From contig CAZMZP010000101.1 of NCBI GenBank assembly GCA_964570935.1, positions 1 through 14,458 on the forward strand: a stretch of 14,458 bases of DNA, given 5' to 3'. The position numbers were made by a program, and so were the translations under genes. Shown piece by piece: positions 13,729 through 14,458 of this stretch. Position 1 is the stretch's first letter. Each line of letters begins with the position of its first letter. Origin of the DNA: JAFGJU01 sp964570935 (lineage in GTDB: Bacteria > Eisenbacteria > RBG-16-71-46 > JAFGJU01). Under the pieces are notes generated by a model. It searched no databases. It was not told where the DNA came from and saw only the letters and a list, made by a program, of their open reading frames with translations.

Positions 13729-14458
13729 CTATCTGGAGCAGCCGCCCGCGGAGGCCGACGCCAGGGCGGCCTTCACGAATTCCCTGAACAGAGGATGCGC
13801 GGCGCGCGGCCTCGACTTCAGCTCCGGGTGGAACTGAACACCCACGAACCACGGATGCCCCGTGAGCTCGACTATCTCCACCAGATTCCTGTCCCTGTTG
13901 AGCCCGGACAGGATCATCCCGTTCTTCTCAAACACATCCCGGAAACGGTTGTTAAACTCGTACCTGTGCCTGTGGCGCTCGCCGATCTCACTGGCTCCGT
14001 AGGCGCACCACGCAAGCGAGTCCGGCTTGAGCTCACATTTGTATACGCCCAGCCTCATGGTGCCGCCCATCTTGTCCAGGTTCACCTGGTCCGGCATGAG
14101 GTCAATGACCGGGTGCGGCGTGCCGGGATTGAACTCGGAGCTGTCCGCTCCATCCAGGCCGCAGACGTTCCTCGCGAACTCTATGACCGCGCACTGCATC
14201 CCGAGGCAAAGCCCGAGATACGGCACTTTATTCTCTCTTGCGTATTTTATCGCCATTATCTTGCCTTCCACGCCGCGTATGCCGAACCCTCCGGGAACGC
14301 ATATGCCGTGGACATCCCTGAATATCGGCTCAAGGTTCTCTTCTTTTTCAAGGGATTCGGAGTCTATCCATTTGATCTCCACTCCCACCTTGTTGGCGAT
14401 CCCCCCGTGCTTCATCGATTCCACGACGCTCTTGTAAGCGTCGGGAAGCTCCACGTAT
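13729..14458 (-). CDS. pyrG: CTP synthase, C-terminal glutaminase half (5' end cut by window edge)
   Basis: CTP synthase aminates UTP to CTP using ammonia from glutamine. The frame is open to the right edge, so the N-terminal synthetase domain (about 290 residues) lies outside. The visible 242 residues begin YVELPDAYKSV, a conserved junction motif, and comprise the class I glutamine amidotransferase domain: PGGFGIRGVEGK (oxyanion loop), the catalytic cysteine in GLCLGMQ (visible residue 84), RHRHRYEFN, and the His/Glu pair in GVQFHPELKSRP. The end is the usual one, so the gene is intact at its 3' side. The GTG at 14454 is an internal valine codon, not a start. CTP feeds KdsB activation of KDO, which fits the kdsA and kdsD genes that follow 34 bp downstream. 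Confidence 0.97.
   Translation of the reverse strand, partial: YVELPDAYKSVVESMKHGGIANKVGVEIKWIDSESLEKEENLEPIFRDVHGICVPGGFGIRGVEGKIMAIKYARENKVPYLGLCLGMQCAVIEFARNVCGLDGADSSEFNPGTPHPVIDLMPDQVNLDKMGGTMRLGVYKCELKPDSLAWCAYGASEIGERHRHRYEFNNRFRDVFEKNGMILSGLNRDRNLVEIVELTGHPWFVGVQFHPELKSRPRAAHPLFREFVKAALASASAGGCSR

Noticed and set aside
14452..14454. GTG as the start of a short glutamine amidotransferase gene
   Set aside because: The preceding codon is Tyr and the frame runs on to the edge within the conserved CTP synthase motif YVELPDAY, so it is an internal valine.

Overview
This is a gene-dense, high-GC stretch with every supported gene on the minus strand, so transcription runs from high to low coordinates. 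It holds 16 protein-coding genes, two of them cut by the window edges. No RNA genes, CRISPR arrays or insertion sequences were seen, and no gene-free stretch exceeds 129 bases. KDO/LPS genes show a Gram-negative organism. HprK, a mannose-type PTS, long-form HPF and RpoN occurring together fit Deltaproteobacteria-like lineages or a high-GC candidate phylum of the FCB or neighbouring groups. The phylum cannot be fixed from this window alone.

Right block (14458 to 11754): the 3' half of pyrG (CTP synthase), then kdsA (KDO-8-phosphate synthase) and kdsD (arabinose-5-phosphate isomerase). CTP is needed to activate KDO, so this is a KDO supply unit. Next comes the largest gap (11625-11753, 129 bp). 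It carries a near-perfect sigma-54 type -24/-12 element and an overlapping, weaker sigma-70-like promoter.

Middle block (11624 to 6375): an LpxL/LpxM-type lipid A acyltransferase, lptC, lptB, rpoN (sigma-54), lipA (lipoyl synthase) and hpf (long hibernation factor). The usual kdsC and lptA are absent from their common positions. lipA sits between rpoN and hpf, and its 3' end overlaps the hpf start by 83 bp.

Left block (6373 to 1): hprK (HPr kinase/phosphorylase), rapZ, then EIIA, EIIB, a cytoplasmic GH57 alpha-glucan enzyme, EIIC and EIID (cut by the left edge) of a mannose/fructose/sorbose-family PTS. The GH57 gene splits the EII genes and overlaps EIIC by 4 bp, so it appears integral to the operon. 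HPr and enzyme I are not in the window and would be looked for to the left.

Most of this order (kds, lpt, rpoN, hpf, hprK, rapZ, man-PTS) is a known conserved superoperon theme. The local departures are the likely sigma-54 promoter ahead of the operon that encodes sigma-54 itself, the GH57 insertion inside the transporter genes, the lipA/hpf overlap, and the missing lptA and kdsC.
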